A stretch of DNA of 64,000 bases. Source: an uncultured Alteromonadaceae bacterium. Lineage in GTDB: Bacteria; Pseudomonadota; Gammaproteobacteria; Enterobacterales; Alteromonadaceae. The notes under the pieces are model-generated. The model searched no databases, was not told the origin of the DNA, and was given only the letters and a program-made list of their open reading frames with translations. Each line of letters starts with the position of its first letter. The stretch's first letter is position 1. Made by a program: the position numbers and the translations under genes. The stretch spans positions 310,001 through 374,000 of the forward strand of contig CANLWS010000005.1 in the NCBI GenBank assembly GCA_947494925.1, read 5' to 3'. Shown one piece after another: positions 34,485-42,860 of this stretch.

Positions 34485-34577
34485 GTATAACGTCCCGCTC
34501 AGCGCCGGCTGGCGGAGATTTTTTTCACTAAATTTATTACATCTTCACGCGGTCCTTTTTGAAGCGCCTTGTTATGT
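34485..34577 (-). repeat. attC site
   Basis: GTATAAC (34485-34491) to GTTATGT (34571-34577); the core differs from the common type (CAGCGCCGGCTGGCGG). Confidence 0.72.
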
Positions 34578-35096
34578 GGAATTTTCAACTAACGGAGAAC
34601 ATCCGTAACCACCAAAATTAACCGAAAATTTTGAGAAAACCCGTTCACTAAAATCATAGGTTACTCGAAATTGTGAAATTCCACCGTCAACATAAGTAGG
34701 ATCCTGGCCAGCCTCATAATTCATCTCATACATAGGGTCTGGATATGTAAATATGACGGTCATTTTATCACTTTGTTCTCCACGCCAAAGTTTATAAAAT
34801 CTTTTGTATTCAATCAGGTGCTTCTTAACTTCATCAGAGCAATAATCTAATTCCTTTAGACTACTGTAGATATATTCTGGTGCTACGTTTTCAAATACCT
34901 CAATTAGCTTTTTTGCTTCGTCGCTATCTTTCCTTTTAGCAGGGCTTACAAAGTTATACACGAAGTAGCCACTATAATTTTCATGTATTACTTCGTTAGT
35001 GTCATGTGTCTGAATTGAAGCAAAGTACAACGTGATAATTATCAGAACGATGGTTACCCCGGTCAGCACAAATAAATCTCGAAATCTCATCGCCAT
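34572..35096 (-). CDS. Cassette: membrane-anchored hypothetical protein
   Basis: 174 residues: one N-terminal transmembrane helix (about 8-27), then a periplasmic domain with IEVFENVAPEYIYSSL, EYKRFYKLWRGEQSDKMTVIF and DGGISQFRVTYDF. Two Cys may pair. Unrecognised. Confidence 0.65.
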   Translation of the reverse strand: MAMRFRDLFVLTGVTIVLIIITLYFASIQTHDTNEVIHENYSGYFVYNFVSPAKRKDSDEAKKLIEVFENVAPEYIYSSLKELDYCSDEVKKHLIEYKRFYKLWRGEQSDKMTVIFTYPDPMYEMNYEAGQDPTYVDGGISQFRVTYDFSERVFSKFSVNFGGYGCSPLVENST

Positions 35097-35099
35097 GCC

Positions 35100-35183
35100 A
35101 CATAACGCTTAACATATGGAGATTTTATGAGCGTTTTAGGCCGAAGGCCAGCAGTTAGAATTACCATGATGTTTTTGTTATAG
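35100..35183 (-). repeat. attC site
   Basis: ACATAAC (35100-35106) to GTTATAG (35177-35183), 84 bp; CTTAACATATGGAGATTTTATGAGCG sub-type, shared with 37884 and 43290. Confidence 0.78.
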
Positions 35184-35435
35184 GTATGGTATTGAAAATA
35201 GGACATTTTCGTCTGGCACAAGCAGTATGATAAAAATGGCAAGAAGGCAAAAGCCTATACCTACAAGCCTTGCATTGTTGCCACTTAAACTGGCTTTTGA
35301 ACTTTTAGTGAACTTAGAATTGTATTTAGCCCCATCGGTTAAGCCTGCCTCAACATCAACTTTCCCACCAACGATTACCTTTAATCCAAAGTAAATCATT
35401 AGCACTCCAAAAAGATCTATAAATCCAACATCCAT
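35178..35435 (-). CDS. Cassette: small membrane protein
   Basis: 85 residues with two hydrophobic helices (about 4-22 and 56-75) flanking a polar loop. Unrecognised. Confidence 0.58.
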   Translation of the reverse strand: MDVGFIDLFGVLMIYFGLKVIVGGKVDVEAGLTDGAKYNSKFTKSSKASLSGNNARLVGIGFCLLAIFIILLVPDENVLFSIPYL

Positions 35436-35444
35436 ATTTAATAC

Positions 35445-35544
35445 CTATAACGTTTCCCATAATGGGCAAATACTTGTTGGCTATAATACCCGAGGCTCGA
35501 GGGACAGCCAGCAAGTTTTTGTCCGATTGATTTGTTTGTTATGT
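35445..35544 (-). repeat. attC site
   Basis: CTATAAC (35445-35451) to GTTATGT (35538-35544); core CTTGTTGGCTATAATACCCGAGGCTCGAGGGA. Confidence 0.82.
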
Positions 35545-35964
35545 TTCACACCGAAACCTTAAGGGTGTACAACTTTCGAGAGGCCAATCATCTCGGCCCC
35601 AACAAAACGTGTCCTTTGTTTTTGTTACCAAGTGCCAAACAACCGGATTTCCTGAAGAGTCCAATCTAGGATCGTCTTTCAAGATCATCCTTACTCTATT
35701 GTTAGAAAAGTTTAGAACTTCATACTCAAATATTTTTCTACTTTCACCACCCTCGATATAGCCAGCTTCACTGTATAGAATAAATAGCTTATTTCCATCA
35801 TCGGAAAATTCAATCGTTTTAAATCCTTCTTTGCATCTATTTTCACTTACTTCATCCCAAACACCTTCAAGGTTTGAGATAAGCTCTCTATTTTTATCTT
35901 TGAAAGAAGTTGAGCATGCAGATAAAAGTAAAATAAAAAGAATTTGAAACAGCCTGAATTTCAA
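35539..35964 (-). CDS. Cassette: predicted lipoprotein
   Basis: 141 residues from a TTG 6-7 bases after GGAGG. Lipobox LLSACSTS (Cys near 17). Beta-rich mature domain: NRCKEGFKTIEFSDDGNKLF, VLNFSNNRVRMILKDDPR, VVWHLVTKTKDTFCWGR; resembles small lipocalin-like lipoproteins. Four Cys in the mature part. Confidence 0.66.
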   Translation of the reverse strand: MKFRLFQILFILLLSACSTSFKDKNRELISNLEGVWDEVSENRCKEGFKTIEFSDDGNKLFILYSEAGYIEGGESRKIFEYEVLNFSNNRVRMILKDDPRLDSSGNPVVWHLVTKTKDTFCWGRDDWPLESCTPLRFRCET

Positions 35965-35979
35965 AAAACACCTCCAGAA

Positions 35980-36093
35980 ATATAACGCCCCAAATAACCG
36001 GCAGAAACTTGCTGGCTATAATTGCGAGGTACGAGCTCAGCCAGCGAGTATGTGTCCCCGCGAGCGCAGCGAGTTTTGATGCGTTTGTTAGCT
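35980..36093 (-). repeat. attC site
   Basis: ATATAAC (35980-35986) to GTTAGCT (36087-36093); core ACTTGCTGGCTATAATTGCGAGGTACGAG with CAGCCAGCGAG. Confidence 0.83.
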
Positions 36094-36414
36094 ACCATGC
36101 TTACCATACCTATAATTCGCAACTAATAAGCATGGGATAGGTATGAGTGAAACCGCACAAAGAACTATCGCCATGCCAATATCACTAATTAGCTTAAGAT
36201 ACCAAATGAGTGCGATTAACCCAATTAATACACCGAGGATTAGCACAGAAAAACCTACCCATTTTGCATATGCTTCAGGGTGAGAGATCTTTGACTCATC
36301 CCAGCCAGCAATGAGCCCTCGCTTTTGTTTTACTGCAATAAGATACCCAAATACGATGCAAGGCAATGCGCCTGCAAAGATCATTATGATAAGTCCAAAG
36401 AATAATGCGTCCAT
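36088..36414 (-). CDS. Cassette: membrane protein, possibly DUF3784-like
   Basis: 108 residues, three hydrophobic helices. The loop KQKRGLIAGWDESK after helix 1 resembles DUF3784 proteins (G-x-LIAG). Function unknown. Confidence 0.58.
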   Translation of the reverse strand: MDALFFGLIIMIFAGALPCIVFGYLIAVKQKRGLIAGWDESKISHPEAYAKWVGFSVLILGVLIGLIALIWYLKLISDIGMAIVLCAVSLIPIPCLLVANYRYGKHGS

Positions 36415-36431
36415 TTAAATTTCCTTTTAGT

Positions 36432-36518
36432 AGCTAACGCGCAATATAACTGGAAAATACGAGTGTTTTTGCAACGAAGTTGCTGCGAGTGATTTTCCAG
36501 TTGACGTTTTTGTTATAC
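36432..36518 (-). repeat. attC site
   Basis: AGCTAAC (36432-36438) to GTTATAC (36512-36518); arms ACTGGAAAAT / ATTTTCCAGT. Confidence 0.8.
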
Positions 36519-36755
36519 ATACATCATTCCAAAGAGGACAATAATTGGTAATGTAAAAAATAAGACAAACCGCTTTATTTGGCTTCTTTCATCTGCATTG
36601 GCGACAAAACTTCTATAAACAAATGATGCCAGTAAGTAAGAAACTAAAACGGCTGAAAATGTTACTAAAAGTGAGCTAAAACCAAGTAAAATGGTTGGCA
36701 GAACTATGTAAGGCATAAGTACGAAAGTTTCTAGTCCCTTGCTTGAAAGATCCAT
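36513..36755 (-). CDS. Cassette: small membrane protein
   Basis: 80 residues from the ATG giving MDLSSKGLETF, with two to three hydrophobic helices. An ATG 27 bases earlier lies on the attC end and is less likely. Unrecognised. Confidence 0.55.
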   Translation of the reverse strand: MDLSSKGLETFVLMPYIVLPTILLGFSSLLVTFSAVLVSYLLASFVYRSFVANADERSQIKRFVLFFTLPIIVLFGMMYV

Positions 36756-36778
36756 TTGATTATCTTTTATCTCCGTAT

Positions 36779-36877
36779 GCATAACGCCCCTATTAAACGG
36801 CCCAGACTTGCTGGCTATACTAGCGAGGCACGAGCCAAAGCCAGCGAGTATGGGTCCGGTTGAATGGTTTGTTAGCT
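36779..36877 (-). repeat. attC site
   Basis: GCATAAC (36779-36785) to GTTAGCT (36871-36877), 99 bp; near-identical to the site at 44649 (ATAACGCCCCTATTAAACGG start, TATGGGTCCGGTTGAATGG end). Confidence 0.86.
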
Positions 36878-37270
36878 ACCATACACTTTTGCGAAGAAAG
36901 GAAAAAGCATTGCAATAAAAGCAAAAATTAGAAAAACATAAAAAATTGATACAAACAAAATTTTTGAAATTGGCTGCCATAAGCTTCTTAGTTTGTTGTA
37001 AACACTGCTAGCGTATATTTGAAGTAGAATTGGGTTTGAGGTGCTTACTATACTATTATTTTTATAATGTTTTACTGATGCGAAACCCAATAAAGCTATT
37101 AAGGTAATTGAACATCCTGTAAAGAAAACAATCTCGCTCAGAAACTGCGATGTTTCCTTTGCAATAGTTGAGAAGATCATTGTAAACATAATTAATCCAA
37201 TAAGCTTAAATAGGGCATAGCGTTCAAACTGCCTAAATTTGAGTGCGAAAAATTTTGGTAAGGTTTCCAT
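36872..37270 (-). CDS. Cassette: membrane protein, unknown
   Basis: 132 residues with four hydrophobic helices in two pairs (about 22-40, 48-66, 100-118 and the C-terminal end). Starts METLPKFFALKFRQF. Unrecognised. Confidence 0.6.
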   Translation of the reverse strand: METLPKFFALKFRQFERYALFKLIGLIMFTMIFSTIAKETSQFLSEIVFFTGCSITLIALLGFASVKHYKNNSIVSTSNPILLQIYASSVYNKLRSLWQPISKILFVSIFYVFLIFAFIAMLFPFFAKVYGS

Positions 37271-37282
37271 TTTCCCTCTGAT

Positions 37283-37379
37283 AGCTAACGCCCTGCTAAC
37301 TGGCCGTCAAACCGTAGCGATATGGCAACATTGAATCGAAGAGGAGGTTCGGTGGTCCATGTTCAGCAGTTTGTTAGAA
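37283..37379 (-). repeat. attC site
   Basis: AGCTAAC (37283-37289) to GTTAGAA (37373-37379); arms CTGGCCGTCAAACCG / CGGTGG weaker than average. Confidence 0.7.
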
Positions 37380-37860
37380 TTACGACTTTAGCATGCATAT
37401 AAACAGCGTCAGTTCCATAACTCGAGCAAAGTAGCGACCCTTTTCGCTCAACAAAACCAAACTGAGACCAAAACCTTTCGGCACCTTGAACTGCGACAAG
37501 ACCAATTTGCGCGACACCTAAACTACGCGCTCTATTCAACAACGCATTCACCATAAGCTTGCCAATACCCTTGCCTCTTCCCTTACTAGATATTGCAAGA
37601 TCATGAAGATAAAGCTGATCAGTTCCCACTTTTACTGAAATATTTTTAGATAAACTTGGTGGTGTTTCATCATCCCAAGGATGTGCAAGCAAGTACCCAA
37701 CGACAACGCCATCTGCGAGATACACGAAGCAGGTCTCTCGCCCATAGCTCCACTTGCTTTTTAGTACCGAAACCGATTCGGGTTCAATATCTGAATATGC
37801 TTCTTTCTGTATATTAAAAATTTGATCCCAATGAGACTCATCAATTAAAACAATTCCCAT
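37363..37860 (-). CDS. Cassette: GNAT family N-acetyltransferase
   Basis: 165 residues from the ATG giving MGIVLIDESHWDQIF. Acetyl-CoA loop SSKGRGKGIGKLMVNALL and C-terminal AERFWSQFGFVER are typical. Substrate unknown; not of a recognised aminoglycoside-resistance class. Confidence 0.87.
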   Translation of the reverse strand: MGIVLIDESHWDQIFNIQKEAYSDIEPESVSVLKSKWSYGRETCFVYLADGVVVGYLLAHPWDDETPPSLSKNISVKVGTDQLYLHDLAISSKGRGKGIGKLMVNALLNRARSLGVAQIGLVAVQGAERFWSQFGFVERKGSLLCSSYGTDAVYMHAKVVILTNC

Positions 37861-37883
37861 ACTTCCACCCAAATTGAGAAAAA

Positions 37884-37985
37884 ATCTAACGCTTAACATA
37901 TGGGGATTTTAGGAGTGCTTTTGGCCGAAGGCCAGCGAGTAAAATTCCCAGTGAGCTTGTGAATAACATAATGTTTTTGTTAGCC
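37884..37985 (-). repeat. attC site
   Basis: ATCTAAC (37884-37890) to GTTAGCC (37979-37985); CTTAACATATGGGGATTTTA sub-type with TTTGGCCGAAGGCCAGCGAG. Confidence 0.82.
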
Positions 37986-38342
37986 GTCATTTTTACCTAC
38001 TTTTTCATATGCTCTCGTTATAGACCAAGCCACCATAGTGCCAATTGTAGGTTCCTTTTTAACGTACCCTAATATCATGTTGTTGAAATCTTCCTCCGAC
38101 CAATGATGGAGTTTTAGGCGCTCAACTCTAATCTTGGAAGTGACCCGGTGCAATATCTCATTTGTCCATTTCATTTGGGATATCTTCGTATCATCTGATG
38201 TGTCTTCATCGGACCAGAAATCGCGGACTGCAATAGTTAGTCTATGAGCAAGCAATTCATAAAAAAGAACCCTTTGCTCTCTCGGTAATTCACCAATTAA
38301 TTTAGGGTAATCTGAAAACTTGATAAGACCTCTCCATGGCAA
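37980..38342 (-). CDS. Cassette: hypothetical protein
   Basis: 120 residues, helical and soluble (PREQRVLFYELLAHRLTIAV, MKWTNEILHRVTSKIRVERL). Start uncertain: the only in-frame start codon is a TTG at 38342 lying on the attC end. Unrecognised. Confidence 0.55.
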   Translation of the reverse strand: MPWRGLIKFSDYPKLIGELPREQRVLFYELLAHRLTIAVRDFWSDEDTSDDTKISQMKWTNEILHRVTSKIRVERLKLHHWSEEDFNNMILGYVKKEPTIGTMVAWSITRAYEKVGKNDG

Positions 38343-38448
38343 CTAACGCCCCAATAAGGGGCAGTTGCTTGCCCGCGAAAATAGCGGCAGCGCGGGCGAG
38401 TAACTGTCCCAGCGAGCGGAGCGAGTGAGCTTGATTGGTTTGTTATAC
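38341..38448 (-). repeat. attC site
   Basis: AACTAAC (38341-38347) to GTTATAC (38442-38448); arms TTGCCCGCG / CGCGGGCGAG. Confidence 0.82.
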
Positions 38449-38754
38449 ACCAGTGAGCCATCCATACAAAGCGATGCAACCGCACAAAAAGCTGAAAACA
38501 ACATAAGGAAGCATATTTAACCGCATAAGTTGAACAGTTGGTTCATTGCCAATGTATTTTTTACGCCTACCTAAGAGTGGGCCTGCCATGTAAAAAACGA
38601 GACTTACCAAAAGCCAGAAATAAATAGCACCTCCAACTATTGAAACAGAGCCTGACCAGATAAGAAACAACATTAATATGACTGCTAAAATGGCAACGAG
38701 AGCAACGCCACATTTGTATCCAGTGCTTGGTTTTTCGTTAGTAATAAAATCCAT
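38443..38754 (-). CDS. Cassette: membrane protein, unknown
   Basis: 103 residues with three to four hydrophobic helices; begins MDFITNEKPSTGYKCG. Unrecognised. Confidence 0.6.
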   Translation of the reverse strand: MDFITNEKPSTGYKCGVALVAILAVILMLFLIWSGSVSIVGGAIYFWLLVSLVFYMAGPLLGRRKKYIGNEPTVQLMRLNMLPYVVFSFLCGCIALYGWLTGV

Positions 38755-38777
38755 CTACTCTACTTAATTCCAATGGT

Positions 38778-38894
38778 GTATAACGCCTCTAATAAACGGC
38801 AAATGCTTGTTGGCTAACATTAGCGAGGTACGAAGGAAAGCCAACGAGTATTTGTCCTAGTTAGCCCGCGAACGAGTTGATGGAATTGTTATGT
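38778..38894 (-). repeat. attC site
   Basis: GTATAAC (38778-38784) to GTTATGT (38888-38894); core CTTGTTGGCTAACATTAGCGAGGTACGA and GCCAACGAG. Confidence 0.83.
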
Positions 38895-39191
38895 TTCATG
38901 CAACTCTAATAATTCTGCATTCCCAGTTATCTTTCGTACTTCACAAATATCCCATTTAAATCCTGGTTTAAAGTCGGCTGCATCTTCCTCGGGAAGCAAA
39001 AATCTACCTCGAGCCAAACATGTTTCTCCGGGGCAAAGCCAATCTTTATCTAAGAAATTCAATTGGCCAATAATGCTATAAGCTCTCCCAGGAAAATTGT
39101 GATTTGGTCTGATACCAGATCCATATCCCATGCAATTATCATTGAGAGTCACTTTGACCGTACCTTCTATATATAAATCAGACTCTGACAT
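38889..39191 (-). CDS. Cassette: small beta-rich hypothetical protein
   Basis: 100 residues. The order GSGIRPNHNF, GQLNFLDKDWLCPGETCLARGRFL recalls the third (C-terminal) beta-barrel domain of EF-Tu-like GTPases, standing alone. This is a weak resemblance by eye. Soluble, four Cys. Confidence 0.55.
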   Translation of the reverse strand: MSESDLYIEGTVKVTLNDNCMGYGSGIRPNHNFPGRAYSIIGQLNFLDKDWLCPGETCLARGRFLLPEEDAADFKPGFKWDICEVRKITGNAELLELHET

Positions 39192-39203
39192 ATCTACCTT
39201 GAA

Positions 39204-39285
39204 ACCTAACGGCTAATATAAACGGAAAATTATGAGTTTTGTGCGCAGCAAACCGTTAATTCTCCGTTTGATGTTTTTGTTAGGT
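39204..39285 (-). repeat. attC site
   Basis: ACCTAAC (39204-39210) pairs with GTTAGGT (39279-39285); arms AACGGAAAATTATGAG / AATTCTCCGTTTG, 82 bp. Confidence 0.82.
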
Positions 39286-39699
39286 AACATCGTTTGATTG
39301 CTTCCCGTGATAAAAATACAAAAGTTGTTCTTGCTCGTGATAGCCCGTCCCCCATAGAGGTGAATTAAGAGAAACAACTGAACCATCCTTTGCAATTTTT
39401 ACACGTGCTCTTGCATATGCACAGTAATCTGCAATTTCATCGTTTATCTTGTTCTTAAGTACATCTAAAAACTGCCCAGCTTTATATTGTGTAGGCTGTA
39501 AAGAGAAGTGCTTAGCGCAACCACTAGGAACTAAGAAAAATTCTTCATCATCGTCCCAGTGAATTGCTTCTATTGTGCGAAGTTCAATATTTCCCGAACC
39601 GTCCTCAGGGTAACAGGCAAAAGCTACGTCAAACTCTTTCGATTCTGGAAGTGATTCGAAAACTGATTCAACGTCCTCGACAATGTTTCTAACAATCAT
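39280..39699 (-). CDS. Cassette: hypothetical protein
   Basis: 139 residues, acidic, soluble. N-terminal IVEDVESVFESLPESKEFD, C-terminal GYHEQEQLLYFYH. Resembles single-gene cassettes seen in marine integrons but not a named family I can give. Confidence 0.6.
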   Translation of the reverse strand: MIVRNIVEDVESVFESLPESKEFDVAFACYPEDGSGNIELRTIEAIHWDDDEEFFLVPSGCAKHFSLQPTQYKAGQFLDVLKNKINDEIADYCAYARARVKIAKDGSVVSLNSPLWGTGYHEQEQLLYFYHGKQSNDVT

Positions 39700-39706
39700 C
39701 CTTGCT

Positions 39707-39798
39707 ACCTAACGTTTCAAATAAACGGCACAGACTTGCTGACTATAATTGCGAGGCACGAACAACAACAGTTTCCGCGTTGATTTGGCTTGTTATAA
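39707..39798 (-). repeat. attC site
   Basis: ACCTAAC (39707-39713) to GTTATAA (39792-39798), 92 bp; core GACTTGCTGACTATAATTGCGAGGCACGA. Confidence 0.78.
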
Positions 39799-40221
39799 GG
39801 CATTGGTCGCTTTGCACACGTCAATTTTTAACTGCTCCAACTTTTTTACCACTTTAAATAATTCCTTTTTGTAAGAAAATTCTTCACTACTTAATTTACC
39901 TGAGAAAATATTTTCATTGAGAAATACACCATATGCGTTCAATGACAAAACAGATGCCTGCGTATATCTGGCCATAAACATAATTGCTGCATACTCAAAC
40001 GTACTACCGGCTTCACATAGAGAGCGAACTTTGGTTCCATCGGAATTCAAATAAACGATATAGTATTGCTTGAAATCACCTTTGGCATAAACGTACAAAC
40101 CCACAAACCAATCACTAGAATCTTTTGCAGGCGATGCAAACTTTTCGTACTCACAAAAAGCAATCAAGTTCACACATTTTGATCCCTTTTCAATTTCTAT
40201 TTTTTGTGGAGGAAATTGCAT
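39793..40221 (-). CDS. Cassette: hypothetical protein
   Basis: 142 residues, soluble alpha/beta: KCVNLIAFCEYEKFASPAK, WFVGLYVYAKGDFKQYYIVY, ASVLSLNAYGVFLNENIF. The stop codon lies inside the attC end. Unrecognised. Confidence 0.6.
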   Translation of the reverse strand: MQFPPQKIEIEKGSKCVNLIAFCEYEKFASPAKDSSDWFVGLYVYAKGDFKQYYIVYLNSDGTKVRSLCEAGSTFEYAAIMFMARYTQASVLSLNAYGVFLNENIFSGKLSSEEFSYKKELFKVVKKLEQLKIDVCKATNAL

Positions 40222-40232
40222 AAGTTAATACC

Positions 40233-40340
40233 TTATAACTTTTCAATAACGGGCGCAGGCAACTAGAGCATAGTGGCGAAGCCGCCCTGCGTGTATGCGT
40301 CCCAGCGAACGTAGTGAGTGTGTTGATTGATTTGTTATAT
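40233..40340 (-). repeat. attC site
   Basis: TTATAAC (40233-40239) to GTTATAT (40334-40340); core GGGCGCAGGC...GCCGCCCTGCGTG. Confidence 0.78.
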
Positions 40341-40357
40341 CTCTGCTTGATGTTTAT

Positions 40358-40669
40358 TTATCTCTTGTCTGAGGGTAGCAAGCTTGTGAATAGTGCTGCG
40401 CTAATTATTGATAAATACAATGTGAAATATCCAATACATATCACCATGCATGCAAGGATAAATGTGCCTGGGTTGATAAAGAATAACTCAATGAACTCAT
40501 TTTCCCGTCCCTTAATAACGTCTTTTAAAGTATCGAACGTGGAAAATGTGATGTAGCTGAGAAAACCGCATATAAAAAACCTAATTTCGTAGCGTATGTT
40601 TGATTTCCAATCTTTTTGCTGAAGTCGTAATAGCCAAGATATTGCTTTGAGAGTTTTTACTAATTCCAT
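40358..40669 (-). CDS. Cassette: membrane protein, unknown
   Basis: 103 residues with a basic N-terminal helix (MELVKTLKAISWLLRLQQK) and two hydrophobic helices (about 28-46 and 68-95). A plus-strand frame over the same DNA is a shadow. Confidence 0.58.
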   Translation of the reverse strand: MELVKTLKAISWLLRLQQKDWKSNIRYEIRFFICGFLSYITFSTFDTLKDVIKGRENEFIELFFINPGTFILACMVICIGYFTLYLSIISAALFTSLLPSDKR

Positions 40670-40684
40670 TTAATTTATCCTTAG

Positions 40685-40747
40685 ATATAACGCTCCCATA
40701 AATTAAGCCGCGTCTATTGCGGCTCCAATTTGATGGGCTTGTTAAGA
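40685..40747 (-). repeat. attC site, short form
   Basis: ATATAAC (40685-40691) to GTTAAGA (40741-40747), 63 bp; arms AGCCGCG / CGGCT. Confidence 0.7.
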
Positions 40748-40757
40748 GGTGGGGCAA

Positions 40758-41000
40758 CTACCATGGCTCAACCTCTGTTTTAGTTTCGCATTCAGTGCAA
40801 TAACGGAAATAGTTACCCTTAGACTCAAGGTAAATATTATTCTTTGTATTGCATTGCGAGCACATGCTTTCTAATTCTTCTTTTTCTTCGGCTTGAAATT
40901 CGCATGCTGAACAACACCAAAGTGTATTTACACTAACCTCTTCATCAATATGCCACGTAAATCCTTTTTGATTGCAGCTAGGGCATACATGCTCGGTCAT
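40758..41000 (-). CDS. Cassette: small zinc-ribbon protein
   Basis: 80 residues with four CxxC pairs (CPSC, CSAC, CSQC, CTEC), enough for two zinc ribbons. No other domain. Possibly nucleic-acid or protein binding; partner unknown. Confidence 0.7.
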   Translation of the reverse strand: MTEHVCPSCNQKGFTWHIDEEVSVNTLWCCSACEFQAEEKEELESMCSQCNTKNNIYLESKGNYFRYCTECETKTEVEPW

Positions 41001-41007
41001 CAGTGTC

Positions 41008-41067
41008 TCTTAACGCCGCAATAAGGGACAAGCTGAGAGCTTGTCCCTTTTAATTGCCTTGTTAGTT
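41008..41067 (-). repeat. attC site, short form
   Basis: TCTTAAC (41008-41014) to GTTAGTT (41061-41067), 60 bp, with a strong hairpin AAGGGACAAGCT / AGCTTGTCCCTT. Confidence 0.75.
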
Positions 41068-41958
41068 TTAATTATTCATAAGATTAACAATTGTTGTTTT
41101 AGAGCCAACTAATTTGTCCCAATCGCTATCCTCGAAAATTTTTCTTATTTTTTGTAAATATCCCAAAGCATCTTCTACAGCATGTTCCTCATCGATAGTT
41201 TCCAAAGATTTGTAGTGTTTTTTCTGGAAAGAGCTCAACTTTCTAAGCTCAGCATCATTCATCTTAGACATGGTTTCAACGATGATATTAATCATTTTTT
41301 CAGATTCATCGAATGTTTGTTGCCCAAATCTATCACTTTTTAAGGCTGCACTAGGAACTGCTGAAATAAATAAAGACATTTCTGCAAAATAAAACTCTTC
41401 ATTATTAAAATACTTTGATAGCTCAGGCACTAACACTTGATTAATTGCTTCTGGATTTCCAATGCCCATGTTAATTAGCTTAGGAGAGACAGATGTTTGC
41501 CCCATTCTTAGCACATAAAATAAAAGCTTATTCATAGCTTTGTGCGTTATTGGAAAAGGTTCCTTAAATACGTTTGTAGACTCTCTAAGATCTCGAATTG
41601 TATCTTCAATATTCTCAATAGTTCCACAATCATTACGCCCTTGATGGATGGCTCTCGCTATAAAATTTCTATGATCATTATCTTCAGATTTTATGAAATT
41701 TGTAAACTCTTCCAATGAACAATCATTAGACTTTAATGCTCGAATATTAACTGTCACGGAATTTGCAATACGAGAAAATTCTGCTTCAGATAACAATGAA
41801 TCTAGTTGTGAGACTTTAGATCTAATTTTACCGAGTTGACTACGAACCCCTGAAAATGTTTGCCGATCTTCAGAACGTCGAAAAACGAATATTGCCCAAA
41901 GAACTGAAAATGCAGTTCCAAAAGCTCCAATTACCTTTAAATAATCAACCCATTCCAT
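41068..41958 (-). CDS. Cassette: membrane-anchored helical protein, unknown
   Basis: 296 residues, the largest unknown cargo. One N-terminal transmembrane helix (about 8-27) is followed by a long cytoplasmic helical domain with coiled-coil character (LGKIRSKVSQLDSLLSEAE). No catalytic motif seen. The layout (short anchor plus large helical sensor-like domain) resembles some phage-defence and stress effectors, but that is speculation. Confidence 0.68.
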   Translation of the reverse strand: MEWVDYLKVIGAFGTAFSVLWAIFVFRRSEDRQTFSGVRSQLGKIRSKVSQLDSLLSEAEFSRIANSVTVNIRALKSNDCSLEEFTNFIKSEDNDHRNFIARAIHQGRNDCGTIENIEDTIRDLRESTNVFKEPFPITHKAMNKLLFYVLRMGQTSVSPKLINMGIGNPEAINQVLVPELSKYFNNEEFYFAEMSLFISAVPSAALKSDRFGQQTFDESEKMINIIVETMSKMNDAELRKLSSFQKKHYKSLETIDEEHAVEDALGYLQKIRKIFEDSDWDKLVGSKTTIVNLMNN

Positions 41959-42012
41959 ATTGTTACCTACTTAATTAAAGTTACTAAATTCCTCAAGCGG
42001 AATCGCTATTAA

Positions 42013-42127
42013 AACTAACACCCCACTAAGGGGCGATAATACATGGGCTAAAATTGGGAACGAAGTGACGCAGCCATGTATTAGCGTCCCAGCGAGCAGC
42101 AGGAGTGCCTTGAGTGGTTTTTTAGAA
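42013..42127 (-). repeat. attC site
   Basis: AACTAAC (42013-42019) to TTTAGAA (42121-42127, mutated GTT); core ATACATGGGCTAAAATTGGGAACGA with CAGCCATGTATTAG. Confidence 0.75.
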
Positions 42128-42724
42128 CCGGCCAAGAGTTTTCCCTATAAATATAAAAAAAGCGCCACCAATAAGGAGGCTAATAGATAAGGCTAGGGCA
42201 TTCAATAAAACTTTATTGAGACCTAGCGCTTGAACATTAGTAAATTCGTATGGGTAAAATTGTGTCCATTTACCATGAGACATTGTGTAGGCAGCATAAG
42301 TCAGCGGAAAAATGAGCCAATAGCCTAAAGTCGAGTATTGAAGCTGCGTTTTTTCTACGAAGAACAACCAGTAGGAAAGTGTGATTACGGGTGTAACGGC
42401 ATGGACCAATAAATCTGAAATACGTTCGAACAATGAAAGATTGAGCCAGCCATAAATAAGATAGTTAGCAATACCGACTGTAACAATATAAAAAGTAATT
42501 GCAGTAGCTACATTGGGATTTTGTGCAAACCGACCAACTGAAAGCTGAGGCCAGAAAGTTAAAGCTGCAAACCAAATAAGGACAAGAAGATTCGAGAGAA
42601 TTGTGTAATAGCTGAAATATTTCCAAACAACAACGCCGACGCTGTCCTGACCTCGTTTCAAAATTTCTCTTATGAGGCTGATTATTAATGCAAATACTGT
42701 AATTAAAAAAAGAACAAAATCCAT
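42122..42724 (-). CDS. Cassette: Pr6Pr family membrane protein
   Basis: 200 residues with six hydrophobic helices. WKYFSYYTILSNLLVLIWF, LLVHAVTPVITLSYWLFF and YPYEF match the Pr6Pr (FAR-17a/AIG1-like) membrane family. Some eukaryotic relatives are lipid hydrolases; bacterial function unknown. Confidence 0.78.
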   Translation of the reverse strand: MDFVLFLITVFALIISLIREILKRGQDSVGVVVWKYFSYYTILSNLLVLIWFAALTFWPQLSVGRFAQNPNVATAITFYIVTVGIANYLIYGWLNLSLFERISDLLVHAVTPVITLSYWLFFVEKTQLQYSTLGYWLIFPLTYAAYTMSHGKWTQFYPYEFTNVQALGLNKVLLNALALSISLLIGGAFFIFIGKTLGRF

Positions 42725-42749
42725 TTCAAGTCCTTTAAAAGAATGAAGG

Positions 42750-42860
42750 TTCTAACGCTTAACATATGGGGCAATTTCTTGCTGGCTATACTGTGCGAAG
42801 CGCCAGCCAGAGAGTAATTGTCCCAGCGAGTTTACGAGCGAAATGATGTTTTTGTTAGTT
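42750..42860 (-). repeat. attC site
   Basis: TTCTAAC (42750-42756) to GTTAGTT (42854-42860); CTTAACATATGGGGCAA start, TTGCTGGCTATACTGTGCGAAGCGCCAGCC core. Confidence 0.83.

Noticed and set aside
40314-40556. 80-codon plus-strand frame in the cassette array
   Set aside because: Antisense to the 40358-40669 membrane protein and begins in an attC; shadow.
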